Of a DNA stretch of 64,000 nt, positions 62,771 through 64,000 are shown in pieces. The translations under genes were made by a program, and so were the position numbers. Origin of the DNA: Sandaracinaceae bacterium (GTDB lineage: Bacteria; Myxococcota_A; Polyangia; Polyangiales; Houyiibacteriaceae); assembly GCA_016706685.1 (NCBI GenBank), contig JADJJE010000005.1, forward strand, positions 124,001 through 188,000, written 5' to 3'. How positions within the stretch are numbered: position 1 is the stretch's first letter; each line of letters opens with the position of its first letter. The notes beneath the pieces were generated by a model, which was not told the DNA's origin, searched no databases, and saw nothing but the letters and a program-made list of their open reading frames with translations.

Positions 62771-64000
62771 TCAGCGCGACGCCTCGCCCCGCTCCGCGCG
62801 GGCCTCCTCGCGGGGAGCGGAGGCCGGCAGCAGGGCGTTCAGGGCGTCGCGCAGCTGGTCCATGTCGTAGGGCTTGCTCAGGAACGACACGTTCGAGCCC
62901 TCCATGCGCGCGCGCAGCGTGGGGCTCTCGTGATAGCCCGAGACGAAGAGAAAGGGCATCTGCGCGCCGCGCTCGCGCAGCGCGTCTAGGATCTCCACCC
63001 CCTGCATGCCGGGCAGCACCACGTCGCTCAGCACCAGGGACACCTCGCGCGGGTGCGCGGCATAGAGCTCGAGGGCTTGCTCGCCCGACGCGGCCTCGAG
63101 CACGTCGTAGCCGAAGCGCTTCAGGATCTCGACGCCGCTCGTGCGCACCACGTCTTCGTCTTCGATGTACAGCAGCGTCTGGCGTCGCCCGGCACCGCGC
63201 ACCTGCGTGACGGGCGCCGGGACTGCGGCGGCAGCCTCCTGCTGGCTGGCGGTGGCCTCGGCGTCGAGCGGCAGGTCCACGGTGAAGCGCGCGCCACGGC
63301 CGAGCTCGCTCTTGGCCTCGATGGTGCCGTCGTGCTGCCGCACGATGCCGTGGCAGCTGGCCAGGCCCAAGCCCGTGCCCTCGGTGGGCCCCTTGGTGGT
63401 GAAGAACGGGTCGAAGATGCGGTCCATGATGTCCGGGTGGATGCCCGTTCCGCTGTCTTCCACGATGAGCTGAGCCCGCGCGGACTCGCCCTCCCCGGTC
63501 ACCCGCAGCTCGACGCGAATCTGACCCTGGCCGTCGACCAGCGCGTCGCGCGCGTTGGACACCAGGTTGAGCAGCAGCTGCTCCAGCTGGGTGGGGTTGC
63601 CGCGCACCATGACCGGCGACTCCGGCAGCACCAGCGTGAGGTTCACGCGCTCGTCCACCAGCCGTCGCACCAGCGGCTCGGCCCCCGCCATGAGCTCGCG
63701 CCACGAGAGGCTGTGCACCGCCATGGGACGCGCGCTCGCGAACTGCAGCAGGCGCGAGACCAGGCTGGCAGAGCGCTTGCTGGCGTCCAGGATCATCTGG
63801 AAGTCCAGGAAGGCCGCGTGGTCCTTCGGGACGTGGCGCTTGCCCAGCTCGGCGGACGCCATGATGGCCGTGAGCATGTTGTTGAAGTCGTGCGCGATGC
63901 CGCCGGCTAGACGCCCCACGCTCTGCATGCGCTGCGCCGCCATGGCCTTCGACTGCATGGCGCGCTGCTCGGTGACGTCGCGCGCGGTCACCAGCAGGAG
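62771..64000 (-). CDS. Hybrid sensor histidine kinase with C-terminal receiver (partial)
   Basis: Over 406 residues are inside the window and the frame stays open to the right edge, where LLVTARDVTEQRAMQ looks like the end of a PAS domain. HisKA: GRLAGGIAHDFNNMLTAIMASAELG with the phospho-acceptor His. HATPase: QLLLNLVSNARDAL, VEDSGTGIHPDIMDRIFDPFFTTKGPTEGTGLGLASCHGIV. After a Gln/Ala-rich linker comes a receiver domain with LLYIEDEDVVR, the phospho-acceptor Asp in LVLSDVVLPGMQG, and SKPYD. It is probably a phosphorelay hybrid. Confidence 0.9.
   Translation of the reverse strand, partial: LLLVTARDVTEQRAMQSKAMAAQRMQSVGRLAGGIAHDFNNMLTAIMASAELGKRHVPKDHAAFLDFQMILDASKRSASLVSRLLQFASARPMAVHSLSWRELMAGAEPLVRRLVDERVNLTLVLPESPVMVRGNPTQLEQLLLNLVSNARDALVDGQGQIRVELRVTGEGESARAQLIVEDSGTGIHPDIMDRIFDPFFTTKGPTEGTGLGLASCHGIVRQHDGTIEAKSELGRGARFTVDLPLDAEATASQQEAAAAVPAPVTQVRGAGRRQTLLYIEDEDVVRTSGVEILKRFGYDVLEAASGEQALELYAAHPREVSLVLSDVVLPGMQGVEILDALRERGAQMPFLFVSGYHESPTLRARMEGSNVSFLSKPYDMDQLRDALNALLPASAPREEARAERGEASR

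Overview
The window is GC-rich and densely coded, and it looks like chromosome of a Myxococcota (deltaproteobacterial) bacterium, perhaps a Polyangiales or Sandaracinaceae relative. That placement is inferred from a Ser/Thr kinase with a C-terminal TPR-like tail, a MopE-type metal-binding lipoprotein, many lipoproteins, a complete lower mevalonate pathway, a GSII glutamine synthetase, an NtrC-type regulator and a four-helix-bundle gene remnant set in low-complexity repeats. No rRNA or tRNA gene and no CRISPR array was seen.

Layout. 0-7 kb: a type III secretion export protein (sctR), a hotdog thioesterase, a Ser/Thr kinase, a repeat-rich stretch with the four-helix-bundle remnant, then a polar amino-acid ABC transporter with fused binding protein and permease beside glnII. 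7-15.4 kb: a stand-alone E2-type acyltransferase, two large lipoproteins, a small membrane protein, rimO, a DUF695-RraB protein and a lipoprotein cyclophilin. 15.3-20.6 kb (minus strand): six tightly packed genes forming an unusual carrier-protein pathway (KAS III-like enzyme, thioester-reductase-like SDR, BtaA-like aminocarboxypropyl transferase, carrier protein, AurF-like di-iron oxygenase, amino acid:carrier-protein ligase). Directly upstream on the same strand lie a histidine kinase and an NtrC-type sigma-54 activator, and between kinase and operon there is a sigma-54 -24/-12 match with an upstream dyad. This is the strongest candidate for an undescribed system. 23.7-26.9 kb: a three-gene redox operon (halogenase-like flavoprotein, membrane desaturase, NAD(P)-binding reductase-like protein).

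27-34.6 kb: a diguanylate cyclase, recF, then the isoprenoid block: idi2 divergent from polyprenyl synthase, mevalonate kinase, diphosphomevalonate decarboxylase and phosphomevalonate kinase, interrupted by a MITE-like repeat. 34.7-44.5 kb: a methyltransferase divergent from a GlxA-type AraC regulator, an NfeD-like/double flotillin operon, an HTTM membrane protein pair, a processive glycosyltransferase and a Cys-rich lipoprotein. 44.5-57.9 kb is mostly housekeeping: murB, a phosphoesterase, serS, a dienoyl-CoA-reductase-like SDR with a FadR-like operator, a PP2C phosphatase, an isopropylmalate/isocitrate-type dehydrogenase, purL, a TerB-like protein, tdk and a CAP-domain lipoprotein. 57.9-61.1 kb is an insertion hotspot: a decayed IS630 element and an apparently intact IS3 element abut each other and flank fragments of older genes. 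The window ends with a cholesterol-oxidase-like GMC enzyme behind a perfect palindrome, and a hybrid histidine kinase cut by the right edge.

Three related copies of a palindromic dispersed repeat (33.3, 48.7 and 52.0 kb) lie between housekeeping genes. Several starts were moved inward from the longest frame, to lipoprotein signal peptides or conserved N-termini; these choices are stated in each entry.
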